NCBI GenBank assembly: GCA_902616725.1
Contig: CACMTZ010000004.1
Span: forward strand, 124,001-188,000
DNA length: 64,000 nt
Reading direction: 5' to 3'
Source: an uncultured Pelagibacteraceae bacterium
Lineage (GTDB): Bacteria > Pseudomonadota > Alphaproteobacteria > Pelagibacterales > Pelagibacteraceae
The notes under the pieces are model-generated. The model was not told the DNA's origin, did not search any database, and saw only the letters and a program-made list of their open reading frames with translations. This document shows, one piece after another, positions 51,847-60,513 of the stretch (the first letter of the stretch is position 1; every line of letters starts with the position of its first letter). The position numbers and the translations under genes were made by a program.

Positions 51847-53466
51847 ATGTCCAGAGAGACAATGGAATATGATGTAGTTATTGTAGGTGGGGGTCCATCA
51901 GGACTAGCCACAGCTATTAGATTAAAACAACTTAATTCAGAATTAAATATTTGTTTGTTAGAAAAAGCATCTGAAATAGGTGCACACATATTAAGTGGAA
52001 ATGTTTTTGAAACAAGAGCTTTAGATGAATTAATCTCTGGTTGGAAAGAACTAGATACACCTATCAAAACTAAAGTCACTAAAGAAAAATTTTTATTTTT
52101 AGGAAAGAATAAATCACTAAGCTGGCCAACTTGGTTGCTTCCAGCAGTTCAAAAAAATCATAAAAATTATATTATAAGCCTTGCAAACTTATGCCGATGG
52201 CTCGCAGAACAAGCTGAGGCACTAGGTGTTGAAATTTTTCCAGGATTTCCGGCAAGTGAAGTATTATATAATGATGACGGCTCTGTTAAAGGAGTTGCAA
52301 CTCAAGATATGGGTTTAGATAAAGAAGGAAATAAAAAAGATAGTTATGAGCCTGGTATTGATCTTATTGGTAAAGTAACTGTTTTTGCAGAAGGCTGTAG
52401 GGGTCATTTGGGTAAACAATTAATTAACAAGTTTGAATTAGATAAAGGAAAAGATCCTCAACAATATGGAATTGGTTTTAAAGAAATTTGGGAAATAGAT
52501 GAAAAAAATCATGAAGAGGGGATGGTCATGCATACAGCTGGTTGGCCATTAGATAAAAACACTTATGGTGGAAGTTTTATATATCACGCTGAGAACAAAC
52601 AAGTTTTCTTAGGTTATGTGATTGGATTAGATTATAAAAATCCTCACTTATCTCCTTTTGATGAATTTCAAAGATTTAAAACTCATCCAGCAATTAGAAA
52701 AATTATTGAAGGTGGAAAAAGAATTTCTTATGGAGCGAGAGCTTTAATTGAAGGTGGTTTTCAAAGTTTACCGAGAATGTTTATGCCTGGAGCATTACTT
52801 GTTGGATGTGACGCGGGTACGCTTAATATGCCCAAGATAAAAGGCTCGCATACAGCCATGAAAAGTGGAATGATAGCTGCTGAAACTATTGATGAGCATT
52901 TTAAATTGAAAAAAGATTTGTCGATCTTTGAGGAAAAGTTCAAAAATAGCTGGGTTTATGACGAGCTTTATAAGGCTAGAAATGTCAAACCAAGTTTTAG
53001 TTGGGGCCTTATTTTGGGTATTATTTTTACAGGAATAGATCAAATTTTATTTAGAGGTAGAATGCCATTTACCTTAAAACATAAACATGCTGATCACGAA
53101 ACACTTAAGCCAGCAAATGAAATGCCTAAAATTGAATACCCAAAACCTGATAATATCATCACTTTTGATAAAACAAGCTCGGTCTATTTAACTGGAACAA
53201 ATCACGCTGATAATCAACCGGTGCATTTGAAATTGAAAGATCCAAATTTGCCAATTAGTTATACGTTAGAAAAATTTGATGAACCTGCTCAAAGATATTG
53301 CCCAGTTGGAGTTTATGAGGTTCAAAATGAAAACAATGTCCAAAAGTTTGTGATCAATTCTCAAAATTGTATTCATTGTAAAACTTGTGATATTAAAGAG
53401 CCATCGCAAAATATTACTTGGGTTACCCCAGAAGGTGGTGGTGGACCTAAGTATGGTAATATGTAA
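51847..53466 (+). CDS. electron transfer flavoprotein-ubiquinone oxidoreductase
   Basis: 539-residue membrane-associated FAD/4Fe-4S enzyme that passes ETF electrons to ubiquinone. Visible: EYDVVIVGGGPSGLATAI (FAD), the membrane-surface helix WGLILGIIFTGIDQILF, and at the C-terminus RYCPVGVY with NCIHCKTCDIKEP giving four Cys for the cluster, ending in the family GGGGPKYGNM. I start at ATG 51847; the reading begins with TTG at 51841, and ATG 51862 is also possible. It is the last gene of the dehydrogenase-etf operon. Confidence 0.95.
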   Translation: MSRETMEYDVVIVGGGPSGLATAIRLKQLNSELNICLLEKASEIGAHILSGNVFETRALDELISGWKELDTPIKTKVTKEKFLFLGKNKSLSWPTWLLPAVQKNHKNYIISLANLCRWLAEQAEALGVEIFPGFPASEVLYNDDGSVKGVATQDMGLDKEGNKKDSYEPGIDLIGKVTVFAEGCRGHLGKQLINKFELDKGKDPQQYGIGFKEIWEIDEKNHEEGMVMHTAGWPLDKNTYGGSFIYHAENKQVFLGYVIGLDYKNPHLSPFDEFQRFKTHPAIRKIIEGGKRISYGARALIEGGFQSLPRMFMPGALLVGCDAGTLNMPKIKGSHTAMKSGMIAAETIDEHFKLKKDLSIFEEKFKNSWVYDELYKARNVKPSFSWGLILGIIFTGIDQILFRGRMPFTLKHKHADHETLKPANEMPKIEYPKPDNIITFDKTSSVYLTGTNHADNQPVHLKLKDPNLPISYTLEKFDEPAQRYCPVGVYEVQNENNVQKFVINSQNCIHCKTCDIKEPSQNITWVTPEGGGGPKYGNM

Positions 53467-53841
53467 TTAAGATAGATCTATTGCAAATTTCTTTAAAGTT
53501 TCGATTGGTAAAATTTTAAGTGTGTTTTCATGAGTGCTCTTTAAAAATATTGGACAACCTTTACCAGCTTCTACTGCACGAGCATACCAAGTAGCACAAA
53601 CACACCATCCATCACCATCTTTTAAGCCGGGAAATCCAAATTCAGGGTGTGGGGTAATTAAATCATTCCCAGCTTGTTTACACCACTCTAAAAATTCCGT
53701 TGTAACTTTTGCACAAACTGTGTGTAAACCATGATCATTTTCATCAGTATTACAACAGCCATCTCGATACCAACCTGTTAAAGGATCTAGAGAACATTCC
53801 TCTAACTTTTCACCGAGAACATTTTTTTGAATTTTATCCAT
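53467..53841 (-). CDS. DUF2237 family protein
   Basis: 124-residue protein: NVLGEKLEECSLDPLTGWYR, DGCCNTDENDHGLHTVCAKV and DGDGWCVCATWYARA are the DUF2237 signature with its many conserved Cys. Function is unknown. I choose ATG 53841, which overlaps the stop of the upstream oxygenase-like gene by 8 bp in the ATGnnnnTAA form common here; a longer reading to 53868 runs into that gene. The gene ends at the base after the ETF-QO stop (convergent). Confidence 0.85.
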   Translation of the reverse strand: MDKIQKNVLGEKLEECSLDPLTGWYRDGCCNTDENDHGLHTVCAKVTTEFLEWCKQAGNDLITPHPEFGFPGLKDGDGWCVCATWYARAVEAGKGCPIFLKSTHENTLKILPIETLKKFAIDLS

Positions 53842-54442
53842 AGAAAACATTAAATGTTTTTTTATCAATATCTAAATTAAATGAAAAAGATCTTCTCTCA
53901 CCCTCTCTTTTAAAAGGATAAGCAGTATGCATTAAATAATTTGGAAATATAACCATATCACCAACTTTAGGATTGTGATTATGTAAACTATTACTTAAAA
54001 AAGATTTTGAACCATGTATAAAATCTATAGTCCCGTTTGTTTTAAGTCTTTTTGTCCCTTTAGTAATATTTTTTGGTATCTTTAAATAGCCAACTCCTGA
54101 GATATTGCCATTATGAAAATGAACAGGGTTATATTCATTCTTATATTGCCTTACTACCCAAAAACTTTTTAAATTCATTTTTTTTACATTCTTGTTGGTA
54201 CATTGCTTGATATATTTTTTCACATTTAATTTAATGAATTTCAGAATATGTTTATTTACAAATTTATTTGATAATCTTATCTCTTGTTTTACTTGACCAA
54301 CAAGTTCTTTAGAATAATCACTTTTTTTTGATCTAGATTTATTATTTACAATCAAATCCACTTCTTTATTTATTTTATTTATTATTTTTTTTGGAATTTT
54401 AGTTATAGCAATCTTAGGACCAAAAGGATTAAATACTCTCAT
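53834..54442 (-). CDS. 2-oxoglutarate/Fe(II) oxygenase-like protein
   Basis: 202-residue protein whose C-terminal half fits the putative 2OG-Fe(II) oxygenase family seen in marine bacteria: NPVHFHNGNISGVGYLKIP (H-x-H form), KVGDMVIFPNYLMHTAYPF (His) and GERRSFSFNLDI (Arg for 2OG). The N-terminal half is very basic, with Lys-rich helices. I start at ATG 54442 (MRVFNPFGPK), which leaves 7 bp to hisI; a longer reading would overlap hisI by 50 bp. Substrate unknown; a prolyl or free amino-acid hydroxylase is possible. Confidence 0.68.
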   Translation of the reverse strand: MRVFNPFGPKIAITKIPKKIINKINKEVDLIVNNKSRSKKSDYSKELVGQVKQEIRLSNKFVNKHILKFIKLNVKKYIKQCTNKNVKKMNLKSFWVVRQYKNEYNPVHFHNGNISGVGYLKIPKNITKGTKRLKTNGTIDFIHGSKSFLSNSLHNHNPKVGDMVIFPNYLMHTAYPFKREGERRSFSFNLDIDKKTFNVFYG

Positions 54443-54449
54443 GGTAATA

Positions 54450-54917
54450 TTAAATTTTAGTTGGATTCGGTTGGCCCTTATAAACTTTTTCAGGGTCAAA
54501 TTTTTTTTCTTTTTCCGTAAATTTCATCTGTACTTCTCGTCCATTTTCAATTGGTCCAAGTGGAATAGATCTATAAAAACAAGATCGATAACCAACATGA
54601 CAGCTAGCGCCATCACCAATATCAACAGTTAACCAAACAGAATCTTGGTCATCGTCAATTTTTATTTCAGTTACTTTTTGAACAAAACCACTTGTTTTAC
54701 CTTTATGCCAGATAGCTTTTCTTGATCTGCTGTAATAATGAGCCTCTTTTGTTTCGATAGTTTTTTTTAACGCTTCAACATTCATATAACCATGCATTAA
54801 AATTTCTTTTGTTTGAGAACACATTGTAATAACAGGGATTAATCCATCATTATCAAATTTAGGAGAAAGTAGATTCCCCTCTTCAATTTCGAGCACATTT
54901 TCTCTTTTTTTGAACAT
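54450..54917 (-). CDS. hisI: phosphoribosyl-AMP cyclohydrolase
   Basis: 155-residue HisI of histidine synthesis, opening the ring of phosphoribosyl-AMP. MHGYMNVEALKKTIETKEAHYYSRSR, split as MHGYMNVEAL and AHYYSRSRKAIWHKG, carries the substrate and zinc region, with Cys/His residues in GDGASCHVGYRSCFYR. It is a standalone single-function enzyme without HisE fused, away from the main his operon. It is divergent from folE across 76 bp. Slightly longer N-terminus than many HisI, with a Lys-rich C-terminal tail. Confidence 0.93.
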   Translation of the reverse strand: MFKKRENVLEIEEGNLLSPKFDNDGLIPVITMCSQTKEILMHGYMNVEALKKTIETKEAHYYSRSRKAIWHKGKTSGFVQKVTEIKIDDDQDSVWLTVDIGDGASCHVGYRSCFYRSIPLGPIENGREVQMKFTEKEKKFDPEKVYKGQPNPTKI

Positions 54918-54993
54918 ATTCGGTGATTATGTAGCACATATCTCGATATATTAAATATTTTAAAAATACGCATTTATAGGTATAAAACCCACC

Positions 54994-55608
54994 ATGAAAT
55001 TAGTTAAAGATATAGATAATAATCAAAATTCTAAAAAGATTTCTGATAAGGAAGCTGAAGAAGCTTTTAAAACTATTTTAGCTTGGATGGGTGAAGATCC
55101 AAGTAGAGAAGGATTATTGGAGACACCAAAAAGAGTGGTTAAAGCATTCAAAGAGTATTTCAAAGGTTACAAAGAAGATCCTATCCAAGTTTTAGATAAA
55201 ACTTTTGGTGATGTTGATGGGTACGATGACATGGTTATTCAAAAGAATATTTCTGTTCAAAGTCATTGTGAGCATCACATGGCACCTATTATAGGTAAAG
55301 CGCACGTAGCCTATATCCCTAATGAAAGAGTTGTTGGGTTAAGTAAATTGGCAAGAGTTGTTGAGGTTTTCTCAAAAAGATTGCAAACTCAGGAAAGATT
55401 AACTATGCAAATTGCGAATACACTAATGGGGGCATTAGATGCCAAAGGAGTAGCAGTGACAATAGACTCAACTCATCAGTGTATGACTATGAGAGGAATT
55501 AAAAAAGAACAAGCAACAACAGTTACAAATTATTATTTAGGTCAATTCAAAGAAGATCTAAGTTATCAAAATAGATATTTAAGGTTAATTAGCAATTCAA
55601 AAGATTAA
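54994..55608 (+). CDS. folE: GTP cyclohydrolase I
   Basis: 204-residue type I enzyme, the first step to tetrahydrofolate, which this genome uses heavily for C1 transfer. Signature parts: GEDPSREGLLETPKRVVKAF, QSHCEHHMAPIIGKAHVAYIP with Cys/His zinc ligands, GLSKLARVVEVFSKRLQTQERLT, and CMTMRGIKKEQA. Length is typical. It is followed after 2 bp by the acuI-like gene. Confidence 0.96.
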   Translation: MKLVKDIDNNQNSKKISDKEAEEAFKTILAWMGEDPSREGLLETPKRVVKAFKEYFKGYKEDPIQVLDKTFGDVDGYDDMVIQKNISVQSHCEHHMAPIIGKAHVAYIPNERVVGLSKLARVVEVFSKRLQTQERLTMQIANTLMGALDAKGVAVTIDSTHQCMTMRGIKKEQATTVTNYYLGQFKEDLSYQNRYLRLISNSKD

Positions 55609-55610
55609 AA

Positions 55611-56612
55611 GTGTCTGATCAATTTAAAGCATTAGTTTTAAATCAAGAAGGTGACAACTTTACAAGAGAAGTAAAATCAGTAGATAAAAGTTTTTTAAAA
55701 CATGGTGATGTAACCATCAAAGTAGATTATTCAGATCTGAATTTTAAAGATGGAATGATTTTAAAAAACGGCGGAAGATTAGTAAAAGAATTTCCTCACA
55801 TCCCTGGAATTGATTTTTCAGGAACTGTTGTTGACAGTGAAAATTCAAAGTTTAAGTCAGGTGATCAAGTAATTTTAACTGGGTTTAGAGTTGGAGAAAT
55901 ATTTTTTGGTGGTTACGCGCAAATGGCTAAAGTCAATGGTGATTTTTTAGTAAAGAAACCAGATGACTTGACTAGTAAGCAAGCAATGATTTTAGGAACT
56001 GCAGGCTTTACTTCTTTGATGGCTGCATTTGCAATTAAAGCAAGAGAAGAAATATTACTTGGTGCAAAAGTAAATGATGTTTTAGTTACTGGAGCATCAG
56101 GTGGAGTTGGAAGTATTGCAGTAATGATACTGAATAAAATGGGTTACAATGTAACAGCTGTTTCAGGCAAAGACTCAAAAGTAAATTATCTTAAATCGTT
56201 AGGTGCTAAAAATGTTATAAATCGCAGTGAATTTGATAAAGACCCTAAGCTTATAGATAAAGGTTTATGGGATGGAGTAGTTGATACAGTCGGTGGAAAA
56301 ATTTTAGCAAATGCAATAGTTCAAACTAATTCCAATGGAATTATTGCAGTCTGCGGTAATGCTAGTACTAATGAGCTTAACACTAATGTTATTCCATTTA
56401 TGTTACGAGGAATAAAACTTTGGGGTATGGACTCTGCTAATTGCAGTATCAAGAGACGAGAATTTATATGGGGTGAAGCAGCAAAACTAATTGACTTTGA
56501 TTTAATTGAAAAATCGGTTCAAACAGTTAGCTTGGAGGAGTTAATTGAAACTTATCCTAAAATATTAAAGGGTGAAATTTCTGGGAGAGTTTTGGTTGAT
56601 TTAAATAAATAA
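55611..56612 (+). CDS. AcuI/YhdH-family acrylyl-CoA reductase-like oxidoreductase
   Basis: 333-residue medium-chain dehydrogenase of the AcuI (YhdH) subfamily: YSDLNFKDGMILKNGG, FPHIPGIDFSGTVVDS, LGTAGFTSLMAAFAI and VTGASGGVGSIAVMIL (NADPH). AcuI detoxifies acryloyl-CoA formed in DMSP breakdown by reducing it to propanoyl-CoA. The start is GTG at 55611. The LysR-type gene follows with a 1-bp overlap. A general quinone-reductase-like role is the alternative, but family motifs favour AcuI. Confidence 0.83.
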   Translation: MSDQFKALVLNQEGDNFTREVKSVDKSFLKHGDVTIKVDYSDLNFKDGMILKNGGRLVKEFPHIPGIDFSGTVVDSENSKFKSGDQVILTGFRVGEIFFGGYAQMAKVNGDFLVKKPDDLTSKQAMILGTAGFTSLMAAFAIKAREEILLGAKVNDVLVTGASGGVGSIAVMILNKMGYNVTAVSGKDSKVNYLKSLGAKNVINRSEFDKDPKLIDKGLWDGVVDTVGGKILANAIVQTNSNGIIAVCGNASTNELNTNVIPFMLRGIKLWGMDSANCSIKRREFIWGEAAKLIDFDLIEKSVQTVSLEELIETYPKILKGEISGRVLVDLNK

Positions 56613-57505
56613 TGGATTGGGACAAACTTAAGATTTTTCATGCAGTAGCGGAGGCAGGAAGTTTTACTAATGCCACTGTTAATTTAAACCTTAGTCAATC
56701 TGCAATTAGTAGACAAATTCAATCTTTAGAACAGGATCTAAAAGTTCAATTATTTGAAAGACATGCAAGAGGACTTACACTTACAGAAAATGGAGAATAT
56801 GTTTTTAAAACTGCTCATGAAGTTATTAGCAAATTAAAAGAAGTTGAAACCTCTCTAGGTGATCAAAAAAATAAACCTACTGGCAAATTAACAATCACAA
56901 CAGTTAGAAGTTTCGGTACACATTGGTTAACACCAAGAATTGAAGAATTTATGCGTTTAAACCCTGAAGTAGAAATAGAGCTTATTTTTGAAGACAAAGA
57001 GTTAGATTTGAGTACCAGACAAGCTGATATTGGTATTTTTATGAGAAGACCAAAACAACTTAATTATATTCAAAAAAAATTAATTGATCTTAAGTACTTT
57101 ATATATGGTTCAAATAAGTACTTAGAGAAACATGGTATGCCTAAGACTATAGTTGATTTAAATAAGCATAAATTTATATCTTTTGGCAAAGGGGCTCCGT
57201 CACCAGTTTATAATCCAGATTGGGCGCTTAAATTGGGGATGCATGATGGAAAAAAACGAAAGACTATTATGAAGGTTAATAGCGTAATGGGACTGCTTTT
57301 AGCAGTAGAAGCTGGTGTCGGTTTAGCTGCATTACCAGAATATCTTGTCAGTAATTCAAGAAATATAATTAAAGTTCTCCCAAAATCAGAGGGACCAATT
57401 ACGGAAGCACACTTTGTGTATCCACAATCACTAAAAAACACAGCTAGAGTAACAGCTTTTAGAAATTTCTTATTTAGCAAAATAGGTGACTGGAAATCCC
57501 AATAG
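56612..57505 (+). CDS. LysR-family transcriptional regulator
   Basis: 297-residue LTTR. The N-terminal helix-turn-helix is KIFHAVAEAGSFTNATVNLN and SQSAISRQIQSLEQDLKVQLF (about 6-50), followed by the effector-binding domain (LTITTVRSFGTHWLTPRIEEF onward). It is last in the folE-acuI-lysR run and just upstream of the iron transporter. It may control acuI or an unlinked gene; no LysR box was identified with confidence. Confidence 0.93.
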   Translation: MDWDKLKIFHAVAEAGSFTNATVNLNLSQSAISRQIQSLEQDLKVQLFERHARGLTLTENGEYVFKTAHEVISKLKEVETSLGDQKNKPTGKLTITTVRSFGTHWLTPRIEEFMRLNPEVEIELIFEDKELDLSTRQADIGIFMRRPKQLNYIQKKLIDLKYFIYGSNKYLEKHGMPKTIVDLNKHKFISFGKGAPSPVYNPDWALKLGMHDGKKRKTIMKVNSVMGLLLAVEAGVGLAALPEYLVSNSRNIIKVLPKSEGPITEAHFVYPQSLKNTARVTAFRNFLFSKIGDWKSQ

Positions 57506-57524
57506 GCTGCGACACTATTGCGAT

Positions 57525-57561
57525 TGATAATCATTCTCAATGAGAATAGTTCTCATTCTCA
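57525..57561 (+). promoter_or_regulatory. Fur-type operator upstream of the iron transporter
   Basis: Three overlapping 7-1-7 dyads: TGATAAT-C-ATTCTCA (57525-57539), ATTCTCA-A-TGAGAAT (57533-57547, perfect) and TGAGAAT-A-GTTCTCA (57541-57555), trailing into TTCTCATT. This is the classical pattern of overlapping Fur boxes. It ends about 40 bp before the ATG of the iron-binding protein gene, suited to iron-repressed transcription. Confidence 0.85.
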
Positions 57562-57599
57562 TTAAATCATGCGGAAGAACTAGGAATAACGGAGGATAA

Positions 57600-58628
57600 A
57601 TGAGGAAGATATCAATTATAACGTTGTTCTTTTCTGTAATTGCATCATCATTAGCAATTGCTGACGAGGTTAATGTTTTCAATGCAAGACATTATAAAGC
57701 AGACTCTGAGCTTTATTCTAAGTTTACAAATATGACTGGGATTAAAGTTAATTTGATAAACGGAAAATCAGGTGCTTTAGAAAAAAGAATCATAAGTGAA
57801 GGTGCAGACTCTTCTGCTGATTTATACATCACTGCAGATGCAGGAAGATGTGGTGCAATGGATGCTAAAGGCACTCTTCAAAGTGGTTTAACATCTGCAG
57901 CAATTAAAGATGCTGTTCCAAAAAGCTTTAGAACAAACAAGTGGGTTGGAATCGCAAAAAGAGCAAGAATAATTTATTACTCACCAGAAAGAGTAACTGG
58001 TGCTGAATTATCGGGAATGACTTATGAGGGTTTAGCGGATCCAAAATGGAAAGGTAGATTAGTAATAAGAAAATCTAGCAATATTTATAATAAATCTCTT
58101 GTAGCGTCTTTAATTAAAAATAATGGAAAAGCTGCAACAGCAGCATGGGCTGAAGGAGTTGTGGCAAATATGGCAAGAATACCAACAGGTAATGATAGAG
58201 CACAAATAATGGCAGTCGCAGCAGGTGAAGCTGACATTGCGGTAGCTAATACTTACTACTTAGCTCTTATGTTATCCGGTAAAAAAGGTGCGGAGCAACA
58301 GGAAGCTGCAAAAAAAGTTAAAGCTTTCTTTCCTAATCAAAATGATAGAGGAACGCATATGAATGTTAGTTGTGCGGCTTTAGTAAAAGGTGCACCTAAC
58401 AAAGCTAACGCTGTTAAACTTGTAGAGTTTTTATTAACTCCAGAGTCTCAAGAGCATTTTACAAACAATACTTTTGAGTTCCCAATGATTGATGGTGTTT
58501 CACCAAGTCCATTAGTAGTCAATAATTTAGGATTAGATTTCAAACAAGATATGAAAACTAAATTAGCTTCTTATGGAAAAAATCAAGCTGCTGCAGTAGA
58601 AGTAATGACAGCCGCTGGTTGGAAGTAA
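57600..58628 (+). CDS. fbpA: iron(III) ABC transporter periplasmic binding protein
   Basis: 342-residue FbpA/FutA-type protein with a signal peptide (ISIITLFFSVIASSLAIA). NVFNARHYKADSELY at the mature start and ANTYYLALML (the tyrosine pair that binds Fe3+) are hallmarks. It delivers ferric iron to the FbpB permease. It has a GGAGG Shine-Dalgarno and three overlapping Fur boxes upstream. It is followed by a 56-aa Cys-rich gene and a structured region before the permease gene. Confidence 0.93.
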   Translation: MRKISIITLFFSVIASSLAIADEVNVFNARHYKADSELYSKFTNMTGIKVNLINGKSGALEKRIISEGADSSADLYITADAGRCGAMDAKGTLQSGLTSAAIKDAVPKSFRTNKWVGIAKRARIIYYSPERVTGAELSGMTYEGLADPKWKGRLVIRKSSNIYNKSLVASLIKNNGKAATAAWAEGVVANMARIPTGNDRAQIMAVAAGEADIAVANTYYLALMLSGKKGAEQQEAAKKVKAFFPNQNDRGTHMNVSCAALVKGAPNKANAVKLVEFLLTPESQEHFTNNTFEFPMIDGVSPSPLVVNNLGLDFKQDMKTKLASYGKNQAAAVEVMTAAGWK

Positions 58629-58631
58629 CCA

Positions 58632-58802
58632 ATGGAAGAAAAAAAGAAATTTATTTCTGAAGTTGATTTAAATAAGTCTTCCAAAGCATGTTCCCCATGT
58701 AGTTTGGAGTGTGAAAAAATCAATAAAAGAGTAAATAACAGAAAGCTTTCAGAAATTAAAACTGAGGAGGTTCCGCATATCCTAAAAGTATTTGATTTTT
58801 GA
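58632..58802 (+). CDS. 56-aa Cys-motif micro-protein in the iron operon
   Basis: Short reading frame beginning 3 bp after fbpA: MEEKKKFISEVDLNKSSKAC followed by SPC and SLEC, i.e. Cys20, Cys23 and Cys27 in a C-x2-C-x3-C arrangement, with a basic-acidic tail. Position inside a Fur-controlled operon and the Cys pattern suggest a metal- or cluster-binding helper. It has no signal peptide, so it is cytoplasmic. Unrecognised family; it could be unrelated or a regulatory leader peptide. Confidence 0.6.
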   Translation: MEEKKKFISEVDLNKSSKACSPCSLECEKINKRVNNRKLSEIKTEEVPHILKVFDF

Positions 58803-58811
58803 TTTTCTGGG

Positions 58812-58858
58812 TGTTCAAGCACCTTAATTAAGTTGTCTCCTTATTAAGGCCTTGAACA
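58812..58858 (+). other. nested stem-loop between micro-protein and fbpB
   Basis: Outer arms TGTTCAAG (58812-58819) and CTTGAACA (58851-58858), inner arms CCTTAAT (58822-58828) and ATTAAGG (58843-58849), both perfect, with a 14-base loop and a one-sided bulge. It lies after the micro-protein stop and 35 bp before the fbpB ATG. It is likely a processing or attenuating RNA element that sets transporter expression below that of the binding protein. Confidence 0.55.
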
Positions 58859-58893
58859 TAATACTTTCATGTTTATAAGGCGGATTATAAATT

Positions 58894-60513
58894 ATGAGAA
58901 TAAATTTTTGGTATATATCTTCTTTTGTAATTTCATTATTTGTAATCATTCCAATTTTAACTGTCTTTTCTAGTTTTTTTGATAATACCTCTAATTACTA
59001 TCAAGTATTAAAAGATACTTTTTTATTGGAGTATATTTTTAACTCTTTAATCTTATTGGTGAGTGTTTTAATTTTAACTTTTATTATAGGGACAGGATCG
59101 GCTTACTTAGTTTCATTTTTTAATTTTCCGTTTAGTAATTTTTTTAAATGGGCACTAATTCTATCTTTTGCTGTACCTCCTTATATCTATGCGTATTCTT
59201 TAACAGCTTTTTTTGAAAATTATGGAACCGCCTATACTATTTTAAAAAATTTATTTGGTGAGGGTAATTACAACCAAAGCATTCCTAAGTTTGATGGTTT
59301 ATTAGGTGTAGTATTATCAATTTCTTTTTCACTTTATGCCTATGTCTATATTCTAGCGAGAGCGTCATTTTTATATCAATCGCAAAACATAATTGATTTG
59401 GGAAAAAATCTAGGGTTTACAAAGTTTAAAGCCTTTTATTCAATTATTCTCCCAGCTGCGCGGCCTGCTATAGTTGCTGGTTTATCGCTAGTGGCTATGG
59501 AAACACTAGCTGAATTTGGTGCAGTAGATTTCTTCTCAATAAATACGTTAACTACAGGTATCTATAATTCATGGATTGCCTTTGACGATTTAGCATTTGC
59601 AAATCAATTATCTTTCTTTTTATTGTTATTTATTTTTGCACTTTTTATTTTAGAAAATTTATCAAGAAAAAATGCCAAATATCACTTCAATACCAAGGCA
59701 GGATTTAAACAAAAACAAAAAATACAACTTTCAGGTAAAAAAGCTTTCTTGGCATTTTCTTTTTGTTTTTTAGTATTCTTTCTAAGCTTTTTATTTCCGC
59801 TTAGTCAGATGATGTATTGGACAATTAAATTTCCAGAAAACTTGTTTGATTTAAAAATCTTAGATTTATTAATGAATACTCTTTATCTAGTAATTTTATC
59901 AAGTCTGCTGTTGATAATATTTGGTTTAGTTTCCAATTATGGAAACAGAGTAAATAAAAATAAAACGTTAAATATTTTATCCACATTATCTATTTCAGGT
60001 TATGCAATTCCTGGAGTTATTTTAGCTGTCGCATTTATAACCTTTATTGCATGGTTTGATGATAGTGTGATTAAAAATTTGGGTTTTGTTTCTATCAAAA
60101 AAGTTTTTATAGGATCAATCCTTGGATTAGTGCTTGTATACTTTATCAGATTTTATTCACTTGCATATAATGGCATTAAATCAGGCTATGAGAAAATTAA
60201 TATTTCAGTTGATGAAAGCTCGTATTTACTTGGTTACTCAAAAAGAAAAACTTTTATGAATATCCATATTCCTTTTTTGAGAAATTCTTTATTGTTTGTT
60301 GGAATATTAGTCTCTTTAGAAATAATAAGAGAACTACCAATTACTCTCATTTTAAGACCTTTTAATTTTGAAACTTTTGCAACAACAGCTTATATCTCTG
60401 CATCAGAGGATTTACTTGAAGCTGCTGCGGTACCTTCATTATTTTTGATTTTGATTGCAACTTTCTTCATAATTGTTACATCTAGATATATTTTAAGAGA
60501 TAATAATGACTAA
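58894..60513 (+). CDS. fbpB: iron(III) ABC transporter permease
   Basis: 539-residue inner-membrane permease with two fused six-helix halves, as usual for FbpB. The EAA loops are DLGKNLGFTKFKAFYSIILP (about 168-187) and DESSYLLGYSKRKTFMNIHIP, split as DESSYLLGYS and FMNIHIPFLRN. It has very AT-rich codon use. The stop overlaps the ATPase gene by 8 bp. It imports Fe3+ presented by FbpA. Confidence 0.93.
   Translation: MRINFWYISSFVISLFVIIPILTVFSSFFDNTSNYYQVLKDTFLLEYIFNSLILLVSVLILTFIIGTGSAYLVSFFNFPFSNFFKWALILSFAVPPYIYAYSLTAFFENYGTAYTILKNLFGEGNYNQSIPKFDGLLGVVLSISFSLYAYVYILARASFLYQSQNIIDLGKNLGFTKFKAFYSIILPAARPAIVAGLSLVAMETLAEFGAVDFFSINTLTTGIYNSWIAFDDLAFANQLSFFLLLFIFALFILENLSRKNAKYHFNTKAGFKQKQKIQLSGKKAFLAFSFCFLVFFLSFLFPLSQMMYWTIKFPENLFDLKILDLLMNTLYLVILSSLLLIIFGLVSNYGNRVNKNKTLNILSTLSISGYAIPGVILAVAFITFIAWFDDSVIKNLGFVSIKKVFIGSILGLVLVYFIRFYSLAYNGIKSGYEKINISVDESSYLLGYSKRKTFMNIHIPFLRNSLLFVGILVSLEIIRELPITLILRPFNFETFATTAYISASEDLLEAAAVPSLFLILIATFFIIVTSRYILRDNND

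Noticed and set aside
53842..53868. Longer N-terminus for the DUF2237 gene
   Set aside because: It would extend the overlap with the upstream gene to 35 bp and the extra residues are not part of the family; the 8-bp overlap start is preferred.
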